Assembly: GCF_035989265.1 (NCBI RefSeq)
Contig: NZ_JAYKZX010000003.1
Span: 3,174,358-3,238,357 of the forward strand
Reading direction: 5' to 3'
Source: Sphingobium sp. HWE2-09
GTDB taxonomy: Bacteria; Pseudomonadota; Alphaproteobacteria; Sphingomonadales; Sphingomonadaceae
DNA: 64,000 nucleotides
The notes under the pieces were generated by a model. The model saw only the letters and a list, made by a program, of their open reading frames with translations. It was not told where the DNA came from and searched no databases. The position numbers were made by a program, and so were the translations under genes. Positions 45,023-53,541 of the stretch are shown one piece after another. Within the stretch, counting starts at the first letter, position 1; every line of letters starts with the position of its first letter.

Positions 45023-46138
45023 TCAGGCTATGGCTTCTTCCGCCGCCGTGTAGGGCAGGCCGAGATCGTCCGCGACCGCCTGATAGGTCACCTTGCCGTC
45101 CCACACGTTCAGCCCCGCGCGCAGATGGGGATCACGGCGCAGCGCGTCCTTCCATCCCCGTTCGGCGATGTGCAGCGCATGAGGCAGCGTGACATTGTTG
45201 AGCGCATAGGTGCTGGTGCGCGCGACTGCGCCGGGCATGTTCGCCACGCAATAATGGACGATGCCATTGACGATATAGGTCGGGTCCGCATGAGTGGTCG
45301 CGTGGCTGGTTTCGAAACAACCGCCCTGGTCGATCGCGACATCGACCAGCACCGCGCCCTTCTTCATCGTGCCCAGCATGGCGGCGCTGACCAACTTGGG
45401 GGCGGCGGCCCCGGGGATCAGCACCGCGCCGATCACCAGGTCGGCGTCGGCCACGCATTCGGCCACATTGGCGCGGTTGGAAAAGCGCGTCTTGGCCCGC
45501 GCCTCGAAATACATGCCCAGTCTCTCCAGCACTTCGGGGCTGCGATCCAATATAGTCACGTCCGCGCCCAGACCCGCCGCCATCTGCGCCGCGTTGAAGC
45601 CCACGACGCCGCCGCCGATCACCGCCACCTTGGCGGGCAGCACCCCGGGTACGCCGCCCAGCAACACGCCGCGCCCGCCATGCGCCTTTTCCAGCGCGGT
45701 CGCCCCCGCCTGGATCGCCATGCGACCCGCGACCTGGCTCATGGGCTTGAGAAGTGGCAGGCCGCCATGATCGTCGGTCACGGTTTCATAGGCGATGCAC
45801 GTCGCGCCCGATGCGATCAGGTCGCGGGTCTGATCGGGGTCGGGGGCAAGGTGGAGATAGGTATAGAGGATCTGGCCCGGGCGCAGCATCGCGCGCTCCT
45901 GCGGCTGCGGCTCCTTAACCTTCACGATCATCTCAGCGTCGGCGAAGATGGCGGCGGCGGTGGCGACGATGAGCGCCCCTGCCTTTTCATACAGCGCGTC
46001 GCTCGCCCCGATCCCGTCGCCCGCGCCGCTCTCTACCAGCACGCGATGGCCGTGCGCGGTCAGTTCATGCACGCTCTCGGGCGTCAGGCCGACGCGATAT
46101 TCGTGATTCTTGATCTCCTTGACGGTGCCGACGATCAT
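45023..46138 (-). CDS. ald: Alanine dehydrogenase
   Basis: 371 aa. [20 protein letters not shown] opening, substrate residues in [12 protein letters not shown] (Lys) and [12 protein letters not shown] (His), the NAD-binding [20 protein letters not shown], and [18 protein letters not shown] with the catalytic Asp region. Reversible oxidative deamination of L-alanine to pyruvate and ammonia. Length normal. Single gene. Confidence 0.97.
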   Translation of the reverse strand: MIVGTVKEIKNHEYRVGLTPESVHELTAHGHRVLVESGAGDGIGASDALYEKAGALIVATAAAIFADAEMIVKVKEPQPQERAMLRPGQILYTYLHLAPDPDQTRDLIASGATCIAYETVTDDHGGLPLLKPMSQVAGRMAIQAGATALEKAHGGRGVLLGGVPGVLPAKVAVIGGGVVGFNAAQMAAGLGADVTILDRSPEVLERLGMYFEARAKTRFSNRANVAECVADADLVIGAVLIPGAAAPKLVSAAMLGTMKKGAVLVDVAIDQGGCFETSHATTHADPTYIVNGIVHYCVANMPGAVARTSTYALNNVTLPHALHIAERGWKDALRRDPHLRAGLNVWDGKVTYQAVADDLGLPYTAAEEAIA

Positions 46139-46241
46139 CCTGTCTCTCCTAATCGGGGTGCGCGATCGGGTCGCGCTATGATGCGATCATAGCGCAGGCT
46201 GTCGCAGGAAGGTTCCCCTTTGGGTAGTCGAAGGCGTTGCG

Positions 46242-47132
46242 TCAGGGCGCGGCCCGGACCGGCACCGGTGCATTGCACAGGTCCACGCCGCCGACGGGGC
46301 GATCATAGAAATCATCCTTCCGATTGGCGCGCAGGCGCAGATAGTCGGCGAAGCTGGCCGACGCTGTGTCCATCACCTGAAAACGCGGTTGCTCAGCCGT
46401 CGGCAGTTCGCTGGCCAGGCGGACCGTCAGGATCGGCACCTGATGCTCGGTTGGCGTGTAGAAACCCAAATCACCCGTTCCGCGCGGCAGGCTGGACAGA
46501 TGCGCCATGCCGTCGATCACCCGGCCGACCACCGCGATATTGCGGTCGAGCTGCCGCGGCGCCTGGCCGATCACGGCATAGAGTTCCGCGCCCGTCCCGG
46601 CATTGGGCGACATGTTGCGCCCCACGCCGACATAGCCATAGCAATGCGGCAGCCAGGCCGACGACCCGTCCATCGCCACCGGCCAGCCGCCGACGAAGCC
46701 GATGGAAGGCGCATAGGGATCGGCATAGGGCAGGGGCGTGATCGCCAGCCGCCGGTTCGCCAGCGGCAGCGCATAATCGGCCGGACTGGTCGGCGTCAGG
46801 CCGGGCGGCATCGGCTTCTTCTCGGTCGCATCGCCCCATTGCACGACATAATTATCCTGCACCCGGTTGATGCTGGTGCCGTCCCACCAATGCGCTTTCG
46901 CCAACGCCACGATATTGGCGACATGGCGCGGCGAAAAGGTCGGCGACAACTGGATGACGATGCGCTGGCCGCCTTCGACCGTCATGACCAGCAACTCGTC
47001 GGCGGGAATGGCGCGCCAGGCGGAGGCGGGCGCCTGCGCGACCACAGCCGACGGCGTGGTCGGCGCGTCGGCGGCCAAGGCCGGGGCGGTGAGGAAGGCA
47101 GCGAAAAGCGCAAGCGCGAAAAGACGGTTCAT
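46242..47132 (-). CDS. Exported cyclophilin-type peptidyl-prolyl isomerase
   Basis: 296 aa from the ATG at 47132, which begins the signal peptide MNRLFALALFAAFLTAPALA. The cyclophilin-like domain (about 55-250) has SPRHVANIVALAKAHWWDG and SINRVQDNYVVQWGD in place of the usual F-H-R-V-I-x-x-F-M-x-Q-x-G-D motif. The long insert between (PLANRRLAITPLPYADPY) is atypical. Key residues are partly changed, so activity is uncertain. Periplasmic folding role inferred. Confidence 0.8.
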   Translation of the reverse strand: MNRLFALALFAAFLTAPALAADAPTTPSAVVAQAPASAWRAIPADELLVMTVEGGQRIVIQLSPTFSPRHVANIVALAKAHWWDGTSINRVQDNYVVQWGDATEKKPMPPGLTPTSPADYALPLANRRLAITPLPYADPYAPSIGFVGGWPVAMDGSSAWLPHCYGYVGVGRNMSPNAGTGAELYAVIGQAPRQLDRNIAVVGRVIDGMAHLSSLPRGTGDLGFYTPTEHQVPILTVRLASELPTAEQPRFQVMDTASASFADYLRLRANRKDDFYDRPVGGVDLCNAPVPVRAAP

Positions 47133-47282
47133 GCCCCGATCAAACAGGGGCGGCGCGATAAAGTAAAGCCCAGCGCCATCCCCCCTTGCCACCCCGCGCG
47201 CGCCGCGATAGGGAGCCGCCTTCCAGTGCGATTGAAATTGGAACCCGATCAAAGCCGCTTACAGCGACTGCCGGGTTCATGC

Positions 47283-47373
47283 GGAGCGGTGGCCGAGTGG
47301 TCGAAGGCGCTCGCCTGGAAAGTGAGTATACGCCAAAAGCGTATCCAGGGTTCGAATCCCTGCCGCTCCGCCA
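47283..47373 (+). tRNA. tRNA-Ser (anticodon GGA)
   Basis: 91 bases with encoded CCA. Acceptor GGAGCGG/CCGCTCC, D arm GGCCGAGTGGTCGAAGGC, anticodon loop CTGGAAA (anticodon GGA), long variable arm TATACGCCAAAAGCGTAT, T arm CAGGGTTCGAATCCCTG. The 230 bases that follow (47374-47603) are lower in GC and carry no gene; no integrase is present. Confidence 0.97.
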
Positions 47374-47603
47374 TTTACCCATCCCTCAGTGTTCATAGAC
47401 AAGCACCGTAAGGCGCGGGCTTCTGCGGTTATTTGGGTTGCAGTCAATCACTCGTGTTCGTTGATATTTGCCTGCAGCCCCGTTAAAACGTGGGAGCAGT
47501 ACGGGAAAATTCCCGAGTGTGAGATACATGCCGTCGTGTGTAGGGTACAGAGATAGGCAAGCCTGTAGCTTAGGAAGCCCTCACGCAGTTCCCGCATTCT
47601 AGT

Positions 47604-49874
47604 TCAACCCGTCGCATCGATCCGAACAGGCACCGCTTTGCTGGCCGGCGTCTTCGAATGCTGGTCATGATGCCACAAAGCGATCAGCGGATTGAGTTCG
47701 GGATAATAGCCCACGATCGTTCCATCGGGCAGGTCATAGGGCACGATTTCCAGCCGGTCGATCCGCCGCACATGGCCATCATCCGCATCGCCCACCAGCG
47801 AAACCCGCTGTCCCGCGACCAGCCCGGCCCGGTCTATATCGGCCGGATTGATCAGGATCACGTCCCGCTTGCCCTCGATCCCGCGTAACCGGTCGCTATA
47901 GCCATAGATGGTCGTATTGAACTGATCGTTGGACCGCACCGTGACCAACCGATAGCGTCCCTCCGCATCGGCAACATCGGTGGCCGCCAGCATATCCGGC
48001 GCGGTGAACTGCGCCTTGCCACTCTTGGTCTTCCAGATGCGTTCGCGCGCGCCATTGCCGCGGTAAAAGCCGCCTGGCTCGAACATCCGCGCATTCATGT
48101 CGTGAAATTCTTCATGATAGGTCTCGGCGATCAGATCGCGGACCAGCGCATAGTCGCCCGTCCAATCGTCCCACCGCACCTTGGGATTGGGCGTCAGCGT
48201 GGCCTTGGCAATCCCGGCCACGATCGCCAGTTCGGATTTCAGATGTTCGCTCGCGGGCTTTCTATGCCCGATCGACCCGTGAATATGGCTGAAACTATCC
48301 TCGATCGTCACCGTCTGCGCGCCGCCGGCCTGCATATCCTCCTCGCTGCGGCCCAGGCATGGAAGTAGATAGGCGGTCTTGCCGTTGAACAGATGGTTGC
48401 GATTGAGCTTGGTAGCGATCTGCACCGTCAACCGCATGCGCTCCCACACCGGCTCGATCCGCCCCTGATCGGGGATCGCGCGCAGGAAATTGCCGCCCAG
48501 CCCAATGAACGCCTGCACCGTGCCGTCCAGCAGCCCTTCGCATACCTTCACCGTCGTCATGCCATGGTCGCGCGGCGGATCGAAGCCGAACTGCTCGGCC
48601 AACTTGTCCAACGGCACCAGTTCGGGCTTTTCGGAAATGCCGACCGTCCGCTGGCCTTGCACATTGCTATGCCCGCGCACCGGGCATATGCCCGCGCCCG
48701 ACCGCCCGATATGGCCGCGCATCAGCAGCAGATTGAGCAACATCGCGATATTCTCGAAGCCATGCACATGCTGCGTCAGGCCCATGCCATAGACGCCGAT
48801 GACCCGCTCCGCGTCGACATAGACGCGGCCCGCTTCCTCGATGTCCGTGCGGCTCAAGCCGGATTCCTGCTCGATCCGCGCCCACGACGTTGCGTCGGCC
48901 CGCGCGCGAAACGCCTCGAACCCGGTGCAGTGCGCATCTATGAACGCCCGGTCGATGATCGTCCCGCCGCGCGCGTCATCCTGTGCCAGCACATATTTGC
49001 ACAGCCCCATGATCGCAGCGATGTCGCCCCCGGCGCGCACCTGAAGATATTGGCAACTGATCTGCGTATCCTTGCCCGTCAACATCTCGGTCGGGTTTTG
49101 CGGATTGGTAAAGGCGATCAGCCCCTTTTCGCGGATGGGGTTGAAGGTCACGACCTTGCACCCCCGCTTCACCGCCTCCTGCAAGGGGTGCAGGAAGCGC
49201 GGGCTGTTGGTCCCGGTATTCTGCCCGAAAAAGAAGATCGCGTCGCACTGCTCGAAATCGTCCAGCGTGCAGGTGCCGACCGGCGATCCGATCAACTGCT
49301 TGAGCGTCACCGACGTCGTTTCGTGGCACATGTTGGAACTGTCGGGCAGGTTGTTATGCCCGTAAAGCCGCGCGAACAGCGCATAGAGATAGGACGTCTC
49401 CAGACTCGCCCGCCCGGACGCGTAAAAGACCGCCGACTTCGGATCGATCGCCCGCAACTCTGCACCGATGGCGGCAAAGGCCTCGTCCCAGCTACATGGC
49501 ACATAATGGTCGCTGGCCGCGTCATAGCGCATCGGCTCGGTCAGCCGACCCTCATGCTCCAGATCATGATCGTTCCAGCCGCGCAGTTCGGTGACGCTGT
49601 GCTTGGCAAAGAAATCGGGCGTGCAGCGCCGCGTCGTCAATTCCCACAAGGTCGCCTTCGCGCCATTTTCGCAAAATTCGAAAGCATGAGGATGTTTGGG
49701 CTTCCCCCAAGCGCAGCTGGTACACATGAACCCGCCGGGCTTGTTCTGCGTCCGCAACGTCTTCAGCGCGCCGGGCGACGCCATCTCGCGCGCCATGGTC
49801 TGCACGATGCCACGCACCGATCCCCATCCGCCGGACGATCCGCTATAGTCGATGGGTTCGGCTTCGTCCGCCAT
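47604..49874 (-). CDS. YdeP/FdhF-like molybdopterin oxidoreductase alpha subunit
   Basis: 756 aa from the ATG at 49874 (AAGGA 7 bases upstream), preferred over the in-frame ATG at 50033. Begins MADEAEPIDYSGSSGGWGSV. CTSCAWGKPKHPHAFEFC carries a Cys cluster in place of the classical 4Fe-4S motif. Molybdopterin domain: AVFYASGRASLETSYLYALF, NNLPDSSNMCHETTSVTLK, ALQ-type QCDAIFFFGQNTGTNSPRF, and a C-terminal molydopterin-binding beta barrel. E. coli YdeP aids acid resistance; others are called formate dehydrogenase-like. Electron acceptor unknown. Beside a MarR gene. Confidence 0.85.
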   Translation of the reverse strand: MADEAEPIDYSGSSGGWGSVRGIVQTMAREMASPGALKTLRTQNKPGGFMCTSCAWGKPKHPHAFEFCENGAKATLWELTTRRCTPDFFAKHSVTELRGWNDHDLEHEGRLTEPMRYDAASDHYVPCSWDEAFAAIGAELRAIDPKSAVFYASGRASLETSYLYALFARLYGHNNLPDSSNMCHETTSVTLKQLIGSPVGTCTLDDFEQCDAIFFFGQNTGTNSPRFLHPLQEAVKRGCKVVTFNPIREKGLIAFTNPQNPTEMLTGKDTQISCQYLQVRAGGDIAAIMGLCKYVLAQDDARGGTIIDRAFIDAHCTGFEAFRARADATSWARIEQESGLSRTDIEEAGRVYVDAERVIGVYGMGLTQHVHGFENIAMLLNLLLMRGHIGRSGAGICPVRGHSNVQGQRTVGISEKPELVPLDKLAEQFGFDPPRDHGMTTVKVCEGLLDGTVQAFIGLGGNFLRAIPDQGRIEPVWERMRLTVQIATKLNRNHLFNGKTAYLLPCLGRSEEDMQAGGAQTVTIEDSFSHIHGSIGHRKPASEHLKSELAIVAGIAKATLTPNPKVRWDDWTGDYALVRDLIAETYHEEFHDMNARMFEPGGFYRGNGARERIWKTKSGKAQFTAPDMLAATDVADAEGRYRLVTVRSNDQFNTTIYGYSDRLRGIEGKRDVILINPADIDRAGLVAGQRVSLVGDADDGHVRRIDRLEIVPYDLPDGTIVGYYPELNPLIALWHHDQHSKTPASKAVPVRIDATG

Positions 49875-50118
49875 GTTCAGTCCTTCATTGTCGCGCGCCT
49901 GATAGGGAAGCCCCGCAACGTCCTTGCGGTTCCCACGCCACATGTTTTGACCGAGCGGCAATGTTGTGAAACGCGATGATGGACTGTCAGGTGTGGCGTC
50001 GTCCGAGAAACGCCGGACGAGTTCCGCATTCATTCCCAGCGCGTCGCCGCAAGGGCTGCGCCTCGCGCGCGCTCCTATGGCGCCGACCTGTTGCAGCCCT
50101 GATCGCCGACACAGCCGG

Positions 50119-50598
50119 TCATCGGACGGCCTCCTCCGTCATCGCCAGCAGGTCGGCCGCCAGCTTGCGCAGCAATTCGTCCAGCAGCTCGCTTTCCTCC
50201 GCCGTCAGCGACTGCATCACGCGCGCATGGAATGCCGTGCGATGCGCCATCAACGGGCCATAGACGCCCTCGCCCGCAGGCGTGATGAACATGATGGGCG
50301 CCCGGCGATCGGCCGGATTGTCGCGCCGCCCGACCAGCCCCTGCTTCTCCAGCGAGGTGGCCGCCCGGCTCACCTCCGCCCGATCGACCCACGCTTTCAT
50401 CGCGATCTGGCGCACGGTCAGCCCTTTGGGCGCCAGCGCCAGACGGCTGAGCACGCGCCATTCGGCGATCGGCAGGTTGGTAATGGCGGACAGTTCGCGG
50501 ATGGTCAGCCGGTCCATGACCTTGGCGACCAGCGACATGCGAAAGGAAGGAAAATCCAGCCCGTCCAGTTTCCAGCCGTCCAGCCGCTCCTGATCCAT
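50119..50598 (-). CDS. MarR-family transcriptional regulator
   Basis: 159 aa from the ATG at 50598 (AAGGA 8 bases upstream); the frame is open from 50757 but that part is out of character. Winged helix: LPIAEWRVLSRLALAPKGLT, VRQIAMKAWVDRAEVSRAAT, and the wing KQGLVGRRDNPADRRAPIMF. MarR proteins of this group respond to aromatic acids. It is divergent from the aldehyde dehydrogenase-led operon at 51009, so it is a candidate local regulator of lignin-derived aromatic catabolism (inference). Confidence 0.88.
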   Translation of the reverse strand: MDQERLDGWKLDGLDFPSFRMSLVAKVMDRLTIRELSAITNLPIAEWRVLSRLALAPKGLTVRQIAMKAWVDRAEVSRAATSLEKQGLVGRRDNPADRRAPIMFITPAGEGVYGPLMAHRTAFHARVMQSLTAEESELLDELLRKLAADLLAMTEEAVR

Positions 50599-50822
50599 GG
50601 CGGGTTCCTTATCGTCGGCGCTCAAACGGCTCTCCACTCTGGCACATGGGCACGAGGACGAAGTCGCTATCGCCTGTCGCGCGCGCGCCTCTCTCTTCGC
50701 TGATCTACACGCAATCGGGCGGCGGTCAAACGGCGTCGGCCAGCCCGGGACCGGCATCGGCGATCGCCCGGCCGAAGCAAAATCTGCTGCCGTGATTCCT
50801 CAATGATCTTGTGCGGCTGATA

Positions 50823-50840
50823 TTGTTGAGCTATCAACGT
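50823..50840 (+). promoter_or_regulatory. Operator copy 1 with promoter for the ALDH-LigW-GMC operon
   Basis: TTGTTGA-GCTA-TCAACGT, matching the cluster palindrome TTGTTGA-N4-TCAACAA at 12 of 14 arm positions. It overlaps a promoter candidate: TTGTGC (50809-50814), 17 bases, TATCAA (50832-50837). A repressor here would block the -10 region. The remaining gap 50599-51008 (410 bases) holds no gene and leaves a leader of about 165 bases. Confidence 0.6.
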
Positions 50841-51008
50841 CTTTGCCGCCGCGATAGACGGCGAGGAAGTAAGGGGCAGCCATGTCATCGTCGGGTCGCA
50901 CGTGCAGGCGCGCCGGATCGATAGCGATATTTCATGAGCATTTCGCCCTGCACAGCAGCGGATATCCTGCGGCGCCTTCCGCGTGACCCATCTATTCAAG
51001 GACGTTCA

Positions 51009-52460
51009 ATGACCGATCTGGCTGGCCAGGACATTGCCTATCCTGCGCTGAAATTGCACATTGACGGGCAATGGCTGGACGCAGGCGCGCGTTGCACTCA
51101 TCGCGTCGTCAATCCGGCGACGGGCGACACGCTGGGCGAATTGCCGCTGGCCGACACCGCCGACCTGGACCGGGCGCTGGCCGCCTCCGAAGCGGGCTTT
51201 CGCCAGTGGAAACATTCGACGGGGGCCGAACGCGCCAAGGTGCTGAGCGGCGCTGCCCGCCTGTTGCGCGAACGTACCGATCAGATCGCCGTCAACGCGA
51301 CGCGGGAGGAAGGCAAGACGCTGCTGGAAACCCGGATAGAGGTGCAGGTCGTCGCCAGCCTGTTCGATTTCTACGCCGGCGAAGCGCAGCGCCTCTACGG
51401 GCGGCTGCTCGTCCGCCCGACCGGCCAGCGATCGATGGTGATGAAGGTGCCGGTGGGACCGGTCGCCGCCTTCGCCCCCTGGAACTTCCCGATCGGCAAT
51501 CCCGGTCGCAAGCTGGGCGCACCGATCGCGGCGGGTTGTTCGGTAATCCTGAAACCGGCCGAGGAAACCCCGGCATCGGCCATGGCGATCCTGCAGTCGC
51601 TGCTCGATGCGGGCCTGCCGCCGGGCGTGGCGCAACTGGTGTTCGGTATCCCTGACGTCGTGTCCCGCCACCTGCTCGCCAGCCCGATTCCGCGCAAGGT
51701 CAGCTTCACCGGCTCCACGGCGGTGGGCAAGCATCTGATGCGCCTTGCCGCCGACACGATGAAGGTCACGACGATGGAATTAGGCGGCCATGCGCCCGTC
51801 ATCATCTTCGACGACGCGGATATCGACCGGGCGGTCGACATCCTCGCCACCGCCAAGTTCCGCAATGCCGGGCAAGTGTGCGTGTCGCCGACCCGCTTCT
51901 ATGTGCAGGATGCGATCCACGACCGCTTCGTCGCCGCCCTGTCCGAACGGATCGGCCGGATCAGCGTCGGCAACGGGCTGGCGGCGGGGAGCGCCATGGG
52001 ACCGATGGCCAACCCCCGCCGCCCCGATGCGATTGAGGCGATGGTCGCCGATGCCCTGCGCCATGGCGCGCGGACGATGACCGGGGGCGAACGGCTGGAC
52101 CAGGCCGGTTTTTTCTTCCAGCCCACCGTCCTGGCCGATGTGCCCGCCGATGCGCGGATCATGAACGAAGAGCCGTTCGGCCCCGTCATCGTCACCGCCC
52201 GCTTCTCGACCTTTGACGAGGTGGTGGAGCAGGCGAACCGTCTGCCCTTTGGCCTCGCCGCCTTCGCCTTCACGGAAAATGGGCGGCAGGCAAACCTGAT
52301 CGCCGATGCGCTGGACAGCGGCATGGTCGGCATCAACACGACGATGATCGCTGCCGCCGACAGCCCGTTCCAGGGGGTCAAGGAAAGCGGCCACGGCTCC
52401 GAAGACGGGCCGGAAGGGGTCGCCGCCTGCCTCGTCACCAAAGCCATCCATCAAGCGTGA
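51009..52460 (+). CDS. Aldehyde dehydrogenase (succinate-semialdehyde DH-like)
   Basis: 483 aa from the ATG at 51009 (AAGGA 6 bases upstream); an in-frame ATG at 50934 is rejected. PVGPVAAFAPWNFPIGNPGR is the NAD site, KVSFTGSTAVGKHLM, general-base Glu in TTMELGGHAPVIIF, and catalytic Cys in FRNAGQVCVSPTRFYV. Nearest pattern is GabD-type. First gene of an operon with a LigW-like decarboxylase and a GMC oxidase. A likely role is to oxidise an aromatic aldehyde (side-chain aldehyde, formylferulate or vanillin) to the acid. Confidence 0.9.
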   Translation: MTDLAGQDIAYPALKLHIDGQWLDAGARCTHRVVNPATGDTLGELPLADTADLDRALAASEAGFRQWKHSTGAERAKVLSGAARLLRERTDQIAVNATREEGKTLLETRIEVQVVASLFDFYAGEAQRLYGRLLVRPTGQRSMVMKVPVGPVAAFAPWNFPIGNPGRKLGAPIAAGCSVILKPAEETPASAMAILQSLLDAGLPPGVAQLVFGIPDVVSRHLLASPIPRKVSFTGSTAVGKHLMRLAADTMKVTTMELGGHAPVIIFDDADIDRAVDILATAKFRNAGQVCVSPTRFYVQDAIHDRFVAALSERIGRISVGNGLAAGSAMGPMANPRRPDAIEAMVADALRHGARTMTGGERLDQAGFFFQPTVLADVPADARIMNEEPFGPVIVTARFSTFDEVVEQANRLPFGLAAFAFTENGRQANLIADALDSGMVGINTTMIAAADSPFQGVKESGHGSEDGPEGVAACLVTKAIHQA

Positions 52461-52470
52461 AAGCGATATC

Positions 52471-53541
52471 ATGACCGAAACCACGGCAACCCCAAAAAAC
52501 GGCGGCGCGCAGGGCTATCTACGCATCGCGACCGAAGAAGCCTTTTCCACGCCCGAACTTACCGCCGCCTTCCGCGACGAACTGGATGCGCCCGATGTCG
52601 ATCCCGGCTTCCAGAGCCTGATCGGCTTCTACCTCGATCACCCCGCGCCGCGCCCGCAATATATCGCGCAAAAGCTGCTGGAACTGGGCGACGAGCGGAT
52701 CGCGGAGATGGACGCGCGCGGCATCGACCGGCAGGTATTGGCGCTGACCGCGCCCGCCACCAACGCGCTGCGCGATCCCGACCGGGCGACCATGGTCGCG
52801 GAAACGGCTAACGATCGGCTCTACGACGCCATCCAAAAATATCCCGACCGGCTGAGCGGCATGGCCGCCTGCGCCCCGCAAGACCCCAGGCGCGCGGCGA
52901 AGGAGATAGAGCGCGCGGTGACGAAGCTGGGCCTCAACGCCGTCATCATCAACAGCCATATATTGGGCGAATATCTCGACAATCCCAAATTCGCCGAAGT
53001 GCTCGAAGCGGCCGAGGCGATGGACGCGCCCATCTACATCCACCCCAACACGCCGCCCGCCGCCATGATCGGCCCCATGCTGGAGGCGGGCCTGGACGGC
53101 GCGATCTTCGGTTTCGGCGTCGAAACCGGGATGCACGCCCTGCGCATCATCACGTCGGGCGTGCTGGATCGCTATCCCAAATTGCAGATCGTCATCGGCC
53201 ATATGGGCGAAGCGCTGCCCTACTGGATGTACCGGCTCGACTTCATGCATCGCGCCGGCGTCAGCACCGGACGCTACGAAAGCATGAAGCCGCTCAAGAA
53301 GGAAAAAGTCTCCAACTATCTCAAGGAGAATTTTCACATCACCAATAGCGGCGTCGCCTGGGAACCGGCGATCAAGTTCGCGCAAAGCGTGATCGGCGAA
53401 GACCGCGTGCTTTATGCCATGGACTTCCCCTATCAATGCCCGGTCGAGGAAGTGGTCGCGCTCGACAATATGGACATGCCGCTCGCCACCAAGAAGAAAT
53501 TCTTCCAGACCAATGCCGAGGCGCTGTTCAAGATCACATGA
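52471..53541 (+). CDS. ligW: LigW-like amidohydrolase-family decarboxylase (5-carboxyvanillate type)
   Basis: 356 aa, 10 bases after the aldehyde dehydrogenase. GGAQGYLRIATEEAFSTPEL, AGLDGAIFGFGVETGMHALR, IVIGHMGEALPYWMYRLDFM and FFQTNAEALFKI follow 5-carboxyvanillate decarboxylase LigW of Sphingobium SYK-6 very closely as I remember it. Metal and catalytic residues are in place: Glu in TEEAF, His in YIHPNT, His in IGHMGE, Asp in YAMDFPYQ. ACMSD superfamily, Mn/Zn-dependent non-oxidative decarboxylase. Product would be vanillate. Gene symbol is by similarity; a related phenolic acid could be the true substrate. Confidence 0.82.
   Translation: MTETTATPKNGGAQGYLRIATEEAFSTPELTAAFRDELDAPDVDPGFQSLIGFYLDHPAPRPQYIAQKLLELGDERIAEMDARGIDRQVLALTAPATNALRDPDRATMVAETANDRLYDAIQKYPDRLSGMAACAPQDPRRAAKEIERAVTKLGLNAVIINSHILGEYLDNPKFAEVLEAAEAMDAPIYIHPNTPPAAMIGPMLEAGLDGAIFGFGVETGMHALRIITSGVLDRYPKLQIVIGHMGEALPYWMYRLDFMHRAGVSTGRYESMKPLKKEKVSNYLKENFHITNSGVAWEPAIKFAQSVIGEDRVLYAMDFPYQCPVEEVVALDNMDMPLATKKKFFQTNAEALFKIT

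Noticed and set aside
47374-47603. Prophage or island attachment junction
   Set aside because: No integrase, no repeat of the tRNA 3' end and no phage genes in the window.
48393-49979. 528-codon plus-strand open frame
   Set aside because: Shadow of the molybdopterin oxidoreductase gene.
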